Shown here piece after piece: positions 27,063 to 40,182 of a stretch of DNA of 64,000 bases (position 1 is the first letter of the stretch; every line of letters begins with the position of its first letter). The notes under the pieces are model-generated. The model did no database searches and was not told where the DNA came from. It was given only the letters and a program-made list of their open reading frames with translations. The position numbers and the translations under genes were made by a program. The stretch is taken from positions 62,001 through 126,000 of the forward strand of contig JAPLIB010000099.1 of NCBI GenBank assembly GCA_026389335.1, read 5' to 3'. This DNA comes from Cyanobacteriota bacterium. Its GTDB lineage: Bacteria > Cyanobacteriota > Cyanobacteriia > PCC-6307 > Cyanobiaceae.

Positions 27063-27959
27063 TCAGGCTGTGGGGTTCAAAGAGACATTGGCCACAGTGG
27101 CTGGTATGGGCTTGGCAGGCGCGTTTTTTTCAAACCACTGATTGAAGGCCTCTTGCTCATGAACCACGACGGTGGAACGCATGCCACCGTGATATGGGCC
27201 GCAGAGTTCGGCGCAAATGATCGGATAGTTGCCAGCGCGGGTGGCCGTGAACGAAAGCACCGTGGGCTGGCCTGGGATCACATCCTGCTTGAGGCGGAAT
27301 TGGGGCACCCAGAAGGCATGAATCACATCGTTGGCCTTCATTCTCAACTCCACCGGCTGATTGATGGGCACATGGAGCTCGCCACTGGTGATATCACCAT
27401 CTGGGTAATGGAAGATGAACGCAAACTGCATGGCCGTCACCTCCACAGGCAAGGTGCCTTCAGTATTGCCGCTGCTGCCGATCCCTGCCCAAACACGAGG
27501 TTCACTCGATGCAGTATCGGATCCTGGGCTGGTAGGTCCAGAAGAATCGGAAGCTTGCATCACTACAGCTGAGTGATGCATGGCGCTGTGGTCGTTGAGA
27601 GACACCATGCCGCCCATGCGCTCGTAAATGTCGTAGCTGTAAATGCCAACGAACAACACCACGATCGCCGGAATGGCGGTCCAGACAATTTCCAACGGCA
27701 GATTGCCTTCGATAGCAACACCGTCGGCCAGATCGCCGGGGCGTCTGCGGAATCGAACCAGGCTGAACAGCACGAGGCCGACGATTCCAAGAAAAAGAAT
27801 CGTACCAATGCTGAAGAGAACCTGGAACAGGGAGTCGTAAACAGGGGCGTTGCTGCTGGCGTCGAGAGGCAGCAGCTGAACGTTCTGACCCACCCAAAGG
27901 CCCACCAGCACAAGGACCATGCCGAGCAGCAGGGTGATCAGGGTAGAGGGGATGGCCAA
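27063..27959 (-). CDS. ctaC: Cytochrome c oxidase subunit II
   Basis: 298 residues. Two N-terminal helices (ALVLVGLWVGQNV region and IGTILFLGIVGLVLFSLV) anchor a periplasmic/lumenal cupredoxin domain. The binuclear CuA site is intact: CAELCGPYHGGM supplies two Cys, Glu, His and Met, with the other His in VIHAFWVPQ. It accepts electrons from cytochrome c6 or plastocyanin. An acidic/Ser-rich insertion (about 140-175, MQASDSSGPTSPGSDTASSE) between the helices and the domain is unusual in length. First gene of the operon, divergent from ctaA with about 165 bases between likely starts. Confidence 0.95.
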   Translation of the reverse strand: MAIPSTLITLLLGMVLVLVGLWVGQNVQLLPLDASSNAPVYDSLFQVLFSIGTILFLGIVGLVLFSLVRFRRRPGDLADGVAIEGNLPLEIVWTAIPAIVVLFVGIYSYDIYERMGGMVSLNDHSAMHHSAVVMQASDSSGPTSPGSDTASSEPRVWAGIGSSGNTEGTLPVEVTAMQFAFIFHYPDGDITSGELHVPINQPVELRMKANDVIHAFWVPQFRLKQDVIPGQPTVLSFTATRAGNYPIICAELCGPYHGGMRSTVVVHEQEAFNQWFEKNAPAKPIPATVANVSLNPTA

Positions 27960-28123
27960 GTGGACTTATCGATCTCGGTCCACCCTATGGATTTCGGTCC
28001 CGGATGGCGAGTCAGCCAGTAGCGAGAACAGCAATTCCCAATAATCTTTGCATTTAGGTGCTGAGATGTGCGGGATCGCTCATCTGCTCAAACTCGCTAA
28101 CTTGTTGCTCCGATCTCCAGGCG

Positions 28124-29161
28124 GTGGTGTCTCTGCAATCTCCGCTCTACAGCCGCGCCAGCCTTGCTGCCGATCCCGCTTCACCGGGTCTGAAGCCTGA
28201 CTTGATCCGGGCTGATGCCCCCCTTGATCCAATCACCGCTTCGTCCGGTCTGCAGCGCGCCCTCACGTTGTTGACCGGCCATCTGGTGGTGGCCCTAGTT
28301 GCCTTGGTGGTGATCGGTGGGACCACCAGGGTGATGGAGGCGGGCCTGGCCTGTCCGGACTGGCCTCTTTGCTACGGCGTATTGCTGCCAGGCCGCCAGA
28401 TGAACCTGCAGGTGTTTCTGGAATGGTTCCATCGCTTGGACGCCTTTCTGGTCGGTCTGGCTTTGCTGGTTTTGAGCGGCCTCTCGCTGGCCTACCGCGC
28501 GCGACTACCCGCTTGGCTGCCCTGGCTGTCGGCTGCGGCTCTCGCCCTGGTGGCTGCCCAGGGTCTGCTCGGTGCCCTTACCGTCATCCACCTGCTGGAG
28601 GCTTCCACGGTCACGACCCATCTGGCCACGGCTTTGGTGTTGGTGCTGTTGGTGAGCGGCCTGCATCAGCGTTTGTTGGTTGCTTTCGGCCAGCAGGCTG
28701 CAGCTGGCTCGGCCTCAGCCACCCCGCTCTGGTGGCGTCTGTTGATTCCCTTGCCGGTGCTGCTGGTGCTGACTCAGTGCGTCCTGGGAGGCGCCATGGC
28801 CAGTCAGTGGAGCGCCCAGCTCTGCTTTGCGGCCGGTGAGGCCTGCTCCTGGTTGCTGGCCCATCGGCTGATGGCCTATCCGGCGGCTCTCTCGGTGCTG
28901 ATTCTGGCCTTGAGTTCCCTGGCACTCCCTGGTCCGGCGCAGGCGTGCCGCGCCTTCGCCCTGGTGGCGGTTGGCCTGGTGCTGCTGCAGGTGCTGCTCG
29001 GCATCACCACCCTGCGCCTGGAGCTGGCGGTGCCAGCGGTCACTGTCGGTCATCAGTTTGTGGCTGCCCTTCTGGTGGCCGTTTTCGGTGCTCTGCTTGG
29101 CCGTAGCTGGCCAGGCTCTGCAGTCTTTGCTCAGCCCAACTTGGAGGTCGATCATGGTTAG
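28124..29161 (+). CDS. ctaA: Heme A synthase (COX15/CtaA family)
   Basis: About 345 residues, eight helices in two four-helix halves. Oxidises heme O to heme A for the aa3 oxidase encoded opposite. [24 protein letters not shown] with its Cys pair, [13 protein letters not shown] and [16 protein letters not shown] supply conserved heme-ligand histidines; the second half has [13 protein letters not shown] and [13 protein letters not shown]. The start is uncertain: GTG 28124 or 28127 precede the conserved part, and GTG 28058 would add 22 residues. The 3' end overlaps ctaB by 8 bases. Confidence 0.9.
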   Translation: MVSLQSPLYSRASLAADPASPGLKPDLIRADAPLDPITASSGLQRALTLLTGHLVVALVALVVIGGTTRVMEAGLACPDWPLCYGVLLPGRQMNLQVFLEWFHRLDAFLVGLALLVLSGLSLAYRARLPAWLPWLSAAALALVAAQGLLGALTVIHLLEASTVTTHLATALVLVLLVSGLHQRLLVAFGQQAAAGSASATPLWWRLLIPLPVLLVLTQCVLGGAMASQWSAQLCFAAGEACSWLLAHRLMAYPAALSVLILALSSLALPGPAQACRAFALVAVGLVLLQVLLGITTLRLELAVPAVTVGHQFVAALLVAVFGALLGRSWPGSAVFAQPNLEVDHG

Positions 29162-30164
29162 TGCCAATGTTCTGGCGCCTCAGGCGCTCCAGTCCGCTCC
29201 CGAGGCGGTGGCGATTCGGCCCTCGGTGCGGCTGCCGGCCTGGCTCGAAGTCGCCAAGCCCCGTCTGATTCCGTTGTTGCTGGCCACCACGCTGGCGGGC
29301 ATGGCGGTCACCCCCGAGTGGCCCCCCTCGCCGCTCCGCATCACCTGCACCCTGGTGGGAGGGGCAATGGCCTCAGCCGCTGCCGGCGTTCTCAACTGTC
29401 TATGGGAGGAGGAACTCGACGGCCGCATGCAGCGCACCAGCCGTAGGGCCTTGCCTTCGGGCCGGCTCGCCAGCCGCCAGGCTTTTGCCCTGGCAATCGC
29501 CCTCACCCTGGCCTCGATCGCCCTGCTGGTCTATGGAGTCAATCCCCTGGCCGCCAGCCTGGCCCTGCTCGGTCTGTGCAGCTATGTGCTGCTCTACACC
29601 GCCCTGCTGAAGCCCCGAACCACTCAGAACATCGTGGTCGGCGGGGTGGCCGGCGCCATCCCGCCGCTGGTGGGGGCTGCGGCCGCCAGCGGCTCCCTGG
29701 GCTGGTCGGCTTGGTGGCTCTTCAGTCTGGTGATGGTCTGGACACCGGCCCACTTCTGGTCGCTGGCCCTGCTGTTGCGCGAGGACTATCGCTCCGTCGG
29801 CATCCCGATGCTGCCGGTGGTGCGGGGTGTGGTGCTGACGGCCCGTGAAATCGGCCGCTACAGCTGGGTCACAGTCGGCCTCAGCCTGCTGGGAATTCTC
29901 GTGGTGCCCAGCGGTGGTTGGCTCTATGGCCTGCTTGTGCTTCCGTTCAATGGCCGCCTGCTGCAGCTCAGTGGTCGCCTCAGCCAGTCGCCGGAGGATC
30001 CGCGCATGGCCCGCAGCCTGTTCCGCTGGTCCATCCTCTATCTGTTCGGCATCTGTCTGTTGCTGTTGCTGGCTCGCACGCCCCAGGCCTCGGCCATTCA
30101 CCTGACGTCCCTGCTTGATTTGTGGACTGCTGTGCCCTCCCTTGGAGTCCCCAGTGCTGCCTAG
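29154..30164 (+). CDS. ctaB: Protoheme IX farnesyltransferase (heme O synthase)
   Basis: 336 residues, UbiA-type prenyltransferase with about nine helices. Converts protoheme to heme O, substrate of CtaA. First Asp-rich motif in [23 protein letters not shown]; second in [32 protein letters not shown] is the typical start. ATG 29154 lies inside the ctaA end, so ctaA and ctaB are translationally coupled. With ctaCDE on the opposite strand, the complete set for an aa3 oxidase with heme A is in one 5.5-kb block. Confidence 0.93.
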   Translation: MVSANVLAPQALQSAPEAVAIRPSVRLPAWLEVAKPRLIPLLLATTLAGMAVTPEWPPSPLRITCTLVGGAMASAAAGVLNCLWEEELDGRMQRTSRRALPSGRLASRQAFALAIALTLASIALLVYGVNPLAASLALLGLCSYVLLYTALLKPRTTQNIVVGGVAGAIPPLVGAAAASGSLGWSAWWLFSLVMVWTPAHFWSLALLLREDYRSVGIPMLPVVRGVVLTAREIGRYSWVTVGLSLLGILVVPSGGWLYGLLVLPFNGRLLQLSGRLSQSPEDPRMARSLFRWSILYLFGICLLLLLARTPQASAIHLTSLLDLWTAVPSLGVPSAA

Positions 30165-30200
30165 ATTGCGCGGCCATGTTGTCTCGGGAGAGATCCGGGC

Positions 30201-31226
30201 TTGATTGAGCTCCAACACCTCAGCAAACAGTTTGGCGGCGGCTCCAGGCTGACCTCGGTCCAGGCCCTGGATGACCTCTGCCTGAGCGTCCCGGAGGGCT
30301 GTCTCTTTGGGCTGCTGGGGCCCAATGGAGCCGGGAAGACCACCGCCTTGCGCATCCTCTGCACCCTGCTGGCCCCCGATTCCGGCCGCGTCACCGTTGC
30401 GGGCCTCGATGGCCTGAGCCAGCCCCGGGCCGTGCGGCGCCTGCTGGGTTACGTGGCCCAGGAGGTGGCGATCGACAAGATCCTCAGCGGCCGGGAGCTG
30501 CTGAGGCTCCAAGGGGACCTCTATCACTTGCCTTCGGTCGAATGCAAGGGCCGCATCGGTGAGCTGATTGCCTTGCTCGGCATGGAGGAGTGGATCGATC
30601 GGCGCTGCGGCACCTACTCGGGTGGCATGCGGCGGCGGCTGGATCTGGCCGCCGGCCTGCTGCATCGGCCACGGCTGTTGGTGCTCGATGAGCCCACCGT
30701 CGGCCTCGACATCGAGAGCCGAGCCGCTATCTGGCAAGTGCTGCAGCAGCTACGGGATCAGGGCACCACGGTGTTGCTCAGCAGCCACTACCTCGAAGAG
30801 GTGGATGCCCTGGCGGATCGACTGGCCATCGTGGAGGCCGGTCAGGTGATCGCCGAGGGAACGCCGGCAGCCCTCAAAAATGCCCTGGGTGGCGACCGGG
30901 TTACCCTGCGGGTGCGGGAGTTCAGCGACGCTGGCGAAGCTGCCCGGGTGCAGGCCCTGTTGCTTGACTGTCCCGGCGTGCGCCAGGTGGTGGTCAATCG
31001 TTCCCAAGGCTATTCCCTCAATCTGGTGGTGCAGGACAGCGACGTGATCGAGCGGCTGCGCCGCCAGTTGGCGGCGGCTGAGTTGCCGGTCTTTGCCCTC
31101 GCCCAGAGCCGTCCCAGCCTCGATGATGTGTATCTCCAGGCCACCGGCCGCACTCTGATGGATGCGGAGCTCTCGGTGGCTGGCCTGCGGGACCCCAAGG
31201 TCGAGCGCAAGCAGTCGATGCGCTGA
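30201..31226 (+). CDS. ABC exporter ATPase, DrrA-like
   Basis: 341 residues. Walker [10 protein letters not shown], signature YSGGMRRRLDLAAGL, Walker B LLVLDEPTVGLD and H-loop VLLSSHYLEEVDAL are all intact. The C-terminal about 100 residues (after the nucleotide-binding domain) are the DrrA-type extension. DrrAB systems export drugs or lipids. TTG 30201 is used because IELQHLSKQFGG begins the domain. It lies 36 bases after ctaB and 31 bases before the permease gene; in cyanobacteria this pair often follows ctaB, but no functional link to heme is proven. Confidence 0.85.
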   Translation: MIELQHLSKQFGGGSRLTSVQALDDLCLSVPEGCLFGLLGPNGAGKTTALRILCTLLAPDSGRVTVAGLDGLSQPRAVRRLLGYVAQEVAIDKILSGRELLRLQGDLYHLPSVECKGRIGELIALLGMEEWIDRRCGTYSGGMRRRLDLAAGLLHRPRLLVLDEPTVGLDIESRAAIWQVLQQLRDQGTTVLLSSHYLEEVDALADRLAIVEAGQVIAEGTPAALKNALGGDRVTLRVREFSDAGEAARVQALLLDCPGVRQVVVNRSQGYSLNLVVQDSDVIERLRRQLAAAELPVFALAQSRPSLDDVYLQATGRTLMDAELSVAGLRDPKVERKQSMR

Positions 31227-31257
31227 ACCGCGCCAGCCGTTTTTCCGTCTCCCCACG

Positions 31258-32121
31258 ATGACCAGCGCCTCCCCCTCTCTGGGCCCCCTGCAGGCCGTTC
31301 CCGACGAGCCCTCCGCTTTCGCCGAGATTCGTCAGGAAACCATGGCGCTCACCCGCCGTTTGTTCGTGCAGCTGGCCCGGCGGCCCTCCACCCTGGTGGC
31401 TGGGGTGCTGCAGCCCCTGATCTGGCTGGTGCTGTTCGGTGCCTTGTTTGCCAACGCTCCGGAGGGGTTGCTGCCGGGTGGGGGCAGTTATGGCCGCTTT
31501 CTGGGTGCCGGTGTGATCGTCTTCACCGCCTTCAGCGCTGCCCTCAATGCGGGTCTGCCCGTGATGTTCGATCGGGAGTTCGGCTTCCTCAACCGGCTGC
31601 TGGTGGCGCCGCTGCGCTCCCGCAGCTCGATCGTGCTGGCTTCGGTGCTGTACATCACCAGTCTCAGCCTGGTCCAGAGCCTGGCGATCATGGTTACTGC
31701 GGCCTTGCTGGGCTATGGCTGGCCTGGGGCCGCCGGGCTGCTGCTGGTGCTGGTCACCCTGCTGCTGCTCGTCTTCGCTGTCACCGCCCTCAGCCTTGGC
31801 CTGGCTTTCGCCCTGCCGGGCCACATCGAGTTGATCGCCGTGATTTTCGTGGCCAACCTGCCGTTGCTGTTTGCCAGCACCGCCTTGGCCCCAATCTCCT
31901 TCATGCCCACCTGGTTGGGCTGGCTAGCGGCGCTGAATCCCCTTACCTTCGCGATTGAACCCATCCGTGCTGCCTACGGCGGATCGTTCCACCTCTCCAA
32001 CGTGGTGCTGAACGCTCCCTACGGCGATCTCAGCGCTGCCACCTGTCTCGGGATCCTGGCGGCGCTGGCGATGGGCTTGTTCCTGGCGATCCGTCCCCTG
32101 CTGGATCGCAAACTCACCTGA
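31258..32121 (+). CDS. ABC-2 type permease, DrrB-like
   Basis: 287 residues, six membrane helices in the ABC-2 layout: RRPSTLVAGVLQPLIWLVLFGALF, a conserved MFDREFGFLNRLLVAPLRSRSSIVL (the ABC-2 signature), and a final helix before RPLLDRKLT. It is the partner of the ATPase just upstream; together they form a homodimeric exporter of unknown substrate. ATG 31258 gives a 25-residue soluble tail before helix 1. The stop is 6 bases before the next start. Confidence 0.86.
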   Translation: MTSASPSLGPLQAVPDEPSAFAEIRQETMALTRRLFVQLARRPSTLVAGVLQPLIWLVLFGALFANAPEGLLPGGGSYGRFLGAGVIVFTAFSAALNAGLPVMFDREFGFLNRLLVAPLRSRSSIVLASVLYITSLSLVQSLAIMVTAALLGYGWPGAAGLLLVLVTLLLLVFAVTALSLGLAFALPGHIELIAVIFVANLPLLFASTALAPISFMPTWLGWLAALNPLTFAIEPIRAAYGGSFHLSNVVLNAPYGDLSAATCLGILAALAMGLFLAIRPLLDRKLT

Positions 32122-32127
32122 GTCACC

Positions 32128-33927
32128 GTGCCCCAGCCCGCTCCCGGTTTCGCCCCGTCCATGCCCGTGCGCCCCGATCTTGAAGCCGAGCTGCTCGTGG
32201 CCCTGGGGCGGCGCGATGCCAGCACCAGCCAGCGCCTCGTCCAGCAACTGGTGCATCGCCGCGGTGTGGGTGCCCTTGAGCACCTGCGTTGCCGCAGCCT
32301 GGCGATCGAACCGGATCAGCAGGGCTGGATCTGGTTGAGCCAGCTGGTGGCGGCTGACCCGATCGCTGGAATCTTGCTCCCATCCGCCAGGGTGCCGGCC
32401 GTCGTGGCATCGCGCCAATCGCTGGTAGGGCCTGCCAGTGCCCTCTCCCCCCAGGTCATCACCAGCACGGCTGCTGCTTGTGAAACGGCTGTTGCGCTTG
32501 AAACGGCTGTCGCCCTCGCGATGGCCGGTGAGCCTGGGACATCAGTTGAGCTGGGAACAGATCTTGAGGGCAGCGAGACTCTGAGCTTGGTGCAGGGCTT
32601 AGCTGGCCTGGAGCCCCTTGATGGTCGGGAGTCGTTCCCTGGCCAGGCCCAGTTCCTGGCGCCAGAGCCCACCATTGCGCCGGTGTCACCCGCCGCAGTG
32701 GCGCCAGTGGCGGGGGGCCAGGGTCTGGAGGCGAGTGTGGATCTGAGCCTCCGCGCCGAGACGGCCGTTGATGTGGCGTTTGAGGCCCTGGCTGCTGAGT
32801 TTCCCGGTTATGGCCGGTTGGAGATCGCCGTGCCTGGCCAGGCCGGTCTGGGAACGGTTGAACCGGGCCTGATGGAACGGGAGGGGCATTTGGAACGTTT
32901 GCAGTCTGAACTTGTTCAAATGGAACTTGTTCAACAGGAACTTGTTCAACTGGAACTGGTACACCCGGAACTTGTCCGGCCGGAACTTGCGCAGTCTCAA
33001 CTTGCGCAGTCTGAACTGGTACAGCCGGAACGGCTCCAGCCTGGCCTTGTCATTCCTGTAGAGAGTGACCACCCGGACCAGGGGTGGCAACCTGATCTGG
33101 ACAGCTCGACTGGGTTGGCTGAAGGCCGGCCAGGGATGGAGGTTTCCCAGCTGGAGTGGGCCGAACCGCTCGCAGACCTGGAGTCGCTCCCTGCGGACCT
33201 GTCCAGCCCGTCCCGTTTCGATCGCTCCTCTCCGGCGCTGGACCAGCAGCCGCGGCGTCGGTTTTCCTTTGTGATTCCACAGCCACTGGATCAGGGGCAG
33301 GTTGGCGCTGACGCCACCACGGCCTCAGGCAGCGATGGCTCCTGGCAGGAGCACGGCGCTGGGGGCTCTGGCCAGGAGCACGGAGTCCTGGCTTTGGGAG
33401 ACGACCCGTCCCTGGTGGACCAGGCTGCCCATCTATGGAGCCGGGCGGAAGGACGCATGAGCAGGCTGCGTGATCGCCTGCGCCGCCGCCTCTCCCTGGC
33501 CCGGCTGAAGGGGGTCGTCCAGGATTGCTTCGAGGAGGCGGTTTCCGGTTTCCAGGGTTCGCAGCCTGCGGCTGAATCCTGGCCACAGGAAGCTCAGAAT
33601 CAGGAGCTCAGCGCTGATGTCGTTTTGGCTGCAGCCGATCCTTGGCCCCAGGAGCAACCCCTGGCGGCTGCGGTTGGTGGATTCGGTTCGCCGCAGGTTG
33701 GTCACCAGGCGCCGGTGGCGGCGTTTGGGCCGCCGCTCGGTGGCGAGTCGTCCGCTCCGACTCCTGTCGTGGCTGAACCGCCTGCCCGTCTGTCGCCCAC
33801 CCAGCAGGTGCGCCAGCGGTTGCTGGGTGGGCAAAAGGGCGACTCACGGCCGGCTCCAGCCCCCCAGGCCCTAGCTGATCTGCGGGCCTGGCTTGCGGCT
33901 GACGATGATCTGCCCCGAGCCTCCTGA
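32128..33927 (+). CDS. Large unknown protein with tandem pentapeptide block
   Basis: 599 residues (GTG 32128; ATG 32161 is an alternative giving 588). The N-terminal about 80 residues (LEAELLVALGRRDASTSQRLVQQLVHRRGVGALEHLRCRSL) look ordered and helical. From there the protein is mostly low-complexity and acidic. A run of ten 5-residue units (ELVQx type) lies at residues 256-305. The C-terminal end (PTQQVRQRLLGGQKGD, then LADLRAWLAADDD) is short and helical. No TM or catalytic motif. Its frame follows the ABC permease by 6 bases, so it may be co-expressed. No family was recognised; the ordered ends could be a cyanobacterial-specific protein. Confidence 0.6.
   Translation: MPQPAPGFAPSMPVRPDLEAELLVALGRRDASTSQRLVQQLVHRRGVGALEHLRCRSLAIEPDQQGWIWLSQLVAADPIAGILLPSARVPAVVASRQSLVGPASALSPQVITSTAAACETAVALETAVALAMAGEPGTSVELGTDLEGSETLSLVQGLAGLEPLDGRESFPGQAQFLAPEPTIAPVSPAAVAPVAGGQGLEASVDLSLRAETAVDVAFEALAAEFPGYGRLEIAVPGQAGLGTVEPGLMEREGHLERLQSELVQMELVQQELVQLELVHPELVRPELAQSQLAQSELVQPERLQPGLVIPVESDHPDQGWQPDLDSSTGLAEGRPGMEVSQLEWAEPLADLESLPADLSSPSRFDRSSPALDQQPRRRFSFVIPQPLDQGQVGADATTASGSDGSWQEHGAGGSGQEHGVLALGDDPSLVDQAAHLWSRAEGRMSRLRDRLRRRLSLARLKGVVQDCFEEAVSGFQGSQPAAESWPQEAQNQELSADVVLAAADPWPQEQPLAAAVGGFGSPQVGHQAPVAAFGPPLGGESSAPTPVVAEPPARLSPTQQVRQRLLGGQKGDSRPAPAPQALADLRAWLAADDDLPRAS
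32893..33042 (+). repeat. Ten tandem 15-bp units, coding for ELVQx repeats
   Basis: Units begin GAACTTGTTCAA and are 15 bp long with changes mostly in the last codons. They encode ERLQS, ELVQM, ELVQQ, ELVQL, ELVHP, ELVRP, ELAQS, QLAQS, ELVQP and ERLQP. The three units at 32908-32952 are the most alike. The stretch is less GC-rich than the surrounding gene. Confidence 0.85.
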
Positions 33928-33937
33928 TCCCAGTCCC

Positions 33938-34657
33938 ATGCTTTCGTCCCTTCCCGCCCGCCTGAGTCGTTCCTCCCTGGCTAATGGTCTGATCGTTTCG
34001 GTGCAGGCTCCCGAGGGTTCACCGCTGCGCGATCCCGCCGTCATCGCCGCCATGGCGGCGGCCAGCCTGGCCAACGGGGCCGTGGCCGTGCGGCTTGAGA
34101 GTCCTGAGCACATCGGTGCGGTGCGTCGCCGCTGCCCCTCTGCCCTGATCATTGGCCTCTGGAAGCGCAGTTTTGCCGATAGTGCCGTTTACATCACCCC
34201 GGGCTGGCCGGAGATCCAGGCGGTGTGGGCCGCCGGCGCCGATGTGGTGGCGATTGATGCCACCGAGCGTCATCGTCCAGAGGGCCAGCGGCTGGAGGAG
34301 CTGGTGGCCCGAGCTACCACCGAGCTGGGGGCACCGTTGATGGCTGATATCGACAGCCTCGCCAATGGCTTACGGGCCGCTGAGCTGGGCTTTGCCTGGG
34401 TGGGCACCACCCTCTTTGGTTACACGGAGGCCACCGCCTGTTTCAAGCCACCGGCATGGGATCTGTTGGGGCCGCTGCGGGCCCAGCTTCCCAGTGACAC
34501 CCCGTTGATCTGTGAGGGGGGCATTGCCACGGGGGAGCAGGCCAGTCAGGCCCTGGGCGCCGGCGCCGATGCGGTGGTTGTGGGCACGGCGATCACCGGG
34601 GTGGATCTCCAGGTGGCTGCCTATGTGCGGATCATGGGCGCCGCGTCCGCAGGCTGA
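33938..34657 (+). CDS. nanE: N-acetylmannosamine-6-phosphate 2-epimerase
   Basis: 239 residues, TIM barrel. Interconverts ManNAc-6-P and GlcNAc-6-P. NanE-like features: LIVSVQAPEGSPLRDPAVIAAMA (start), IGLWKRSFADSAVYITP, VDVVAIDATERHRP-type segment here DVVAIDATERHRPEG with the conserved Asp/Thr, the catalytic Lys in IGLWKR, LMADIDSLANGLRAAELGFAWVGTTLFGYT, and ICEGGIATGEQA for phosphate binding. Cyanobacteria often carry nanE without a sialic acid operon, so it may serve GlcNAc salvage; the NahK-like kinase at 2699 is the only other amino-sugar gene in the window. Confidence 0.88.
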   Translation: MLSSLPARLSRSSLANGLIVSVQAPEGSPLRDPAVIAAMAAASLANGAVAVRLESPEHIGAVRRRCPSALIIGLWKRSFADSAVYITPGWPEIQAVWAAGADVVAIDATERHRPEGQRLEELVARATTELGAPLMADIDSLANGLRAAELGFAWVGTTLFGYTEATACFKPPAWDLLGPLRAQLPSDTPLICEGGIATGEQASQALGAGADAVVVGTAITGVDLQVAAYVRIMGAASAG

Positions 34658-34739
34658 GGGGCGGCGCTGAGGCGCAAGGCCAAGGATTTGTGTCGCCGCT
34701 TTTCCCCGGGAGGCCGAGTCTGGTCAGCATGGAATGACG

Positions 34740-34763
34740 GTCTCTGCCTTCAAGGGCAGACAC
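34740..34763. terminator. Weak hairpin after nanE
   Basis: GTCTCTGCC, a 5-base loop, then GGGCAGACAC forms a 9-bp stem with one mismatch. It sits 83 bases past the nanE stop and 33 bases before the next start, with no T-run. It could be a terminator or a leader structure of the following gene. Confidence 0.3.
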
Positions 34764-34795
34764 AACGCTGACTGTCTTGGGCTGGGGGGGTTGCC

Positions 34796-35179
34796 ATGCG
34801 GTTGTTTCACATACGTCGCCATCGCCAGCGCTTGGAGCCGTCTCCTGCTCAGCCCCTGATCTGGCGACGGCAGCAACCGCAAGGGCTGCCACAGCAAACT
34901 GCGGGGCGGGGTTCCGAATCCATGGATCCGGAACAGAGATGGCCGCAGCCGCAGGGGTTGTGGCTTCAGGGTTCCAGGCCGCTGGGCCCGGTTTCGCGAT
35001 CGCTGTCCTGTGGTGGAGTGGCCCTGTTCGGCTCGGTGATGTTCGGCTTGCCGATGAGCACCGTTCATCTCACCCAGATGCAGGCGCTCAACCGGGAGTT
35101 GGGCAAGCTCTGCAGTGATCCTCCCCAGCAAGCCCTCAGCGTCTGCCGCTTGCATGCGCGGCTGCTGAAGGCTCTCTGA
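34796..35179 (+). CDS. Unknown small protein with one membrane segment
   Basis: 127 residues. The N-terminal 75 are Arg/Gln/Pro-rich and disordered. One hydrophobic stretch (GGVALFGSVMFGLPMS, about 78-93) precedes an ordered tail, TVHLTQMQALNRELGKLCSDPPQQALSVCRLHARLLKAL, containing two cysteines (in KLCSD and SVCRL). The tail resembles short cyanobacterial proteins of unknown function, which is my recollection and not verified. The gene ends 34 bases from the convergent groEL2 end. No function is proposed. Confidence 0.5.
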   Translation: MRLFHIRRHRQRLEPSPAQPLIWRRQQPQGLPQQTAGRGSESMDPEQRWPQPQGLWLQGSRPLGPVSRSLSCGGVALFGSVMFGLPMSTVHLTQMQALNRELGKLCSDPPQQALSVCRLHARLLKAL

Positions 35180-35213
35180 CGCGGGACCGGATCGCTGCCG
35201 GTCCCACAGGGGG

Positions 35214-36944
<1,731 letters not shown>

Positions 36945-37031
36945 TCAGCGCCCCTTTGGTGGGGAAAGCCGAATCGCCCTGAGCGGCTCGTGAGCCTGCG
37001 TCCCAGCGGTGGCCTCGATAACGTCCGAGCC

Positions 37032-37289
37032 ATGGATGACCTGCTGCAGCAGACAATTGACACCGCCGTGGCCAGTGCCGCCGCGGAGGCAGGGCTGGGG
37101 CCGGCGACCACCGCGAACGGCATGGTGTTTCTGCTGATTGCGGCGCTCGGCCTGCTGATGGCCTTGGTGTATGTGCCGGTGCGGCTGTTCCTGACGATCA
37201 CCGCCCGCAGCCGGCGGCTGCGCTTGCTGCAGAAGATTCGCCGCCTCAGGGATGATCTGGGCCAGCCGCTGGGGGCGGACCAGCCCTGA
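37032..37289 (+). CDS. Small single-span membrane protein
   Basis: 85 residues. One hydrophobic helix (MVFLLIAALGLLMALVYVPVRLFL, about 30-53) is followed by a strongly basic tail (TARSRRLRLLQKIRRLRDDLG). The N-terminus MDDLLQQTIDTAVASAAAEAG is an amphipathic helix. Topology should put the basic tail in the cytoplasm. The gene is divergent from groEL2 with 141 bases between starts and ends 30 bases before the end of convergent fabG. A conserved-looking small cyanobacterial protein without known function. Confidence 0.6.
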   Translation: MDDLLQQTIDTAVASAAAEAGLGPATTANGMVFLLIAALGLLMALVYVPVRLFLTITARSRRLRLLQKIRRLRDDLGQPLGADQP

Positions 37290-37319
37290 GCCGGCCGTCG
37301 CTGGTTCACTTCTGGCTGC

Positions 37320-39280
<1,961 letters not shown>

Positions 39281-39301
39281 CGCCCTGGTACCAGCAGGGA
39301 C

Positions 39302-40144
39302 TCAGGCCAGTCCCAGGGCTGCAAGCACGTCGTCAGCAGTGAGGGCATCAAGGCCGGCGGCGGCTGTCAGTCCTTTTACTCCGGGGCGCTGCGGCAGGCT
39401 GTCGTGATTGCGGCCGAGGGCCACCATCGGCACGCCGCAGAGCAGGGCCAGTTCTTCGGTGAGGGGATCACTGGTCAGCACCACGTCACTAGCGGCCACC
39501 AGGGCCGCCCGTTGCAGGGCGTGGGCGCCATCCGCTGGTCCCACCTCCAGACTGCGCAGTCCCGGCAGATTGGTGCGAATCCGCTGGGGCAGTTGCTGCC
39601 ATTGGCTCCTGGGCCAGTCGCCGGGCACCCCGGCCGGAGCCAGCAGCAGCATCGGCCCATCGCCGGGCGGCAGGGAGGTGTGGGCCTGATCCAGCAGGGG
39701 CTTGGCCAGGCTGAGGCGGAAGGCCTCGGCATCCAGCCGCACTCCGATCGGCTGCAGGTAGGCAGAGAGGGCTTGGCTGGGCCAGCCTCCCTGGGTTGGC
39801 GTCACTTTCTCGGTGGCTGAAAACCCTCCCTGGGCGATGCGGGTGGCGATGTGACTCATGGACAGCATCAGATCCACTTGGCGGCCACCGGCCAGGTTTA
39901 TACAGACCTGAAAATCCGGTTCCCGCACCGATCCCAGCAGGTTGGCCCAGTCCGCCAGGCTGGCGTCAGCGAAGTTGAACGGGATCTGTTTTTCCACCGC
40001 CGGCAGCAGGTTCCAGATTCCGGCGACGGCTGGAGCGCAGGCCACCTGGATATTGAAGTTCAGCTGCTGGGCCACGGCCGCCACGGCCGGTAAGGCCTGG
40101 GCTTGCTCCACTGCATCGCCCGGAATCAGAAACAGTGCTCGCAT
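39302..40144 (-). CDS. Glycosyltransferase family 9-like protein
   Basis: 280 residues. The opening [28 protein letters not shown] is the GT9/heptosyltransferase Rossmann start (RhlL-like IPGDAIGDxxxxxP), and the second half has [44 protein letters not shown] typical of the nucleotide-sugar domain. It lacks an obvious intact basic catalytic residue set and is shorter than true heptosyltransferases (about 340), so it may be a degenerate or specialised relative. It is the minus-strand neighbour of ispD, 38 bases from it head-to-head. Confidence 0.65.
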   Translation of the reverse strand: MRALFLIPGDAVEQAQALPAVAAVAQQLNFNIQVACAPAVAGIWNLLPAVEKQIPFNFADASLADWANLLGSVREPDFQVCINLAGGRQVDLMLSMSHIATRIAQGGFSATEKVTPTQGGWPSQALSAYLQPIGVRLDAEAFRLSLAKPLLDQAHTSLPPGDGPMLLLAPAGVPGDWPRSQWQQLPQRIRTNLPGLRSLEVGPADGAHALQRAALVAASDVVLTSDPLTEELALLCGVPMVALGRNHDSLPQRPGVKGLTAAAGLDALTADDVLAALGLA

Positions 40145-40182
40145 CAGTTCGGATGGGGCCGGGCGGCCTGATTGTATGGAGC

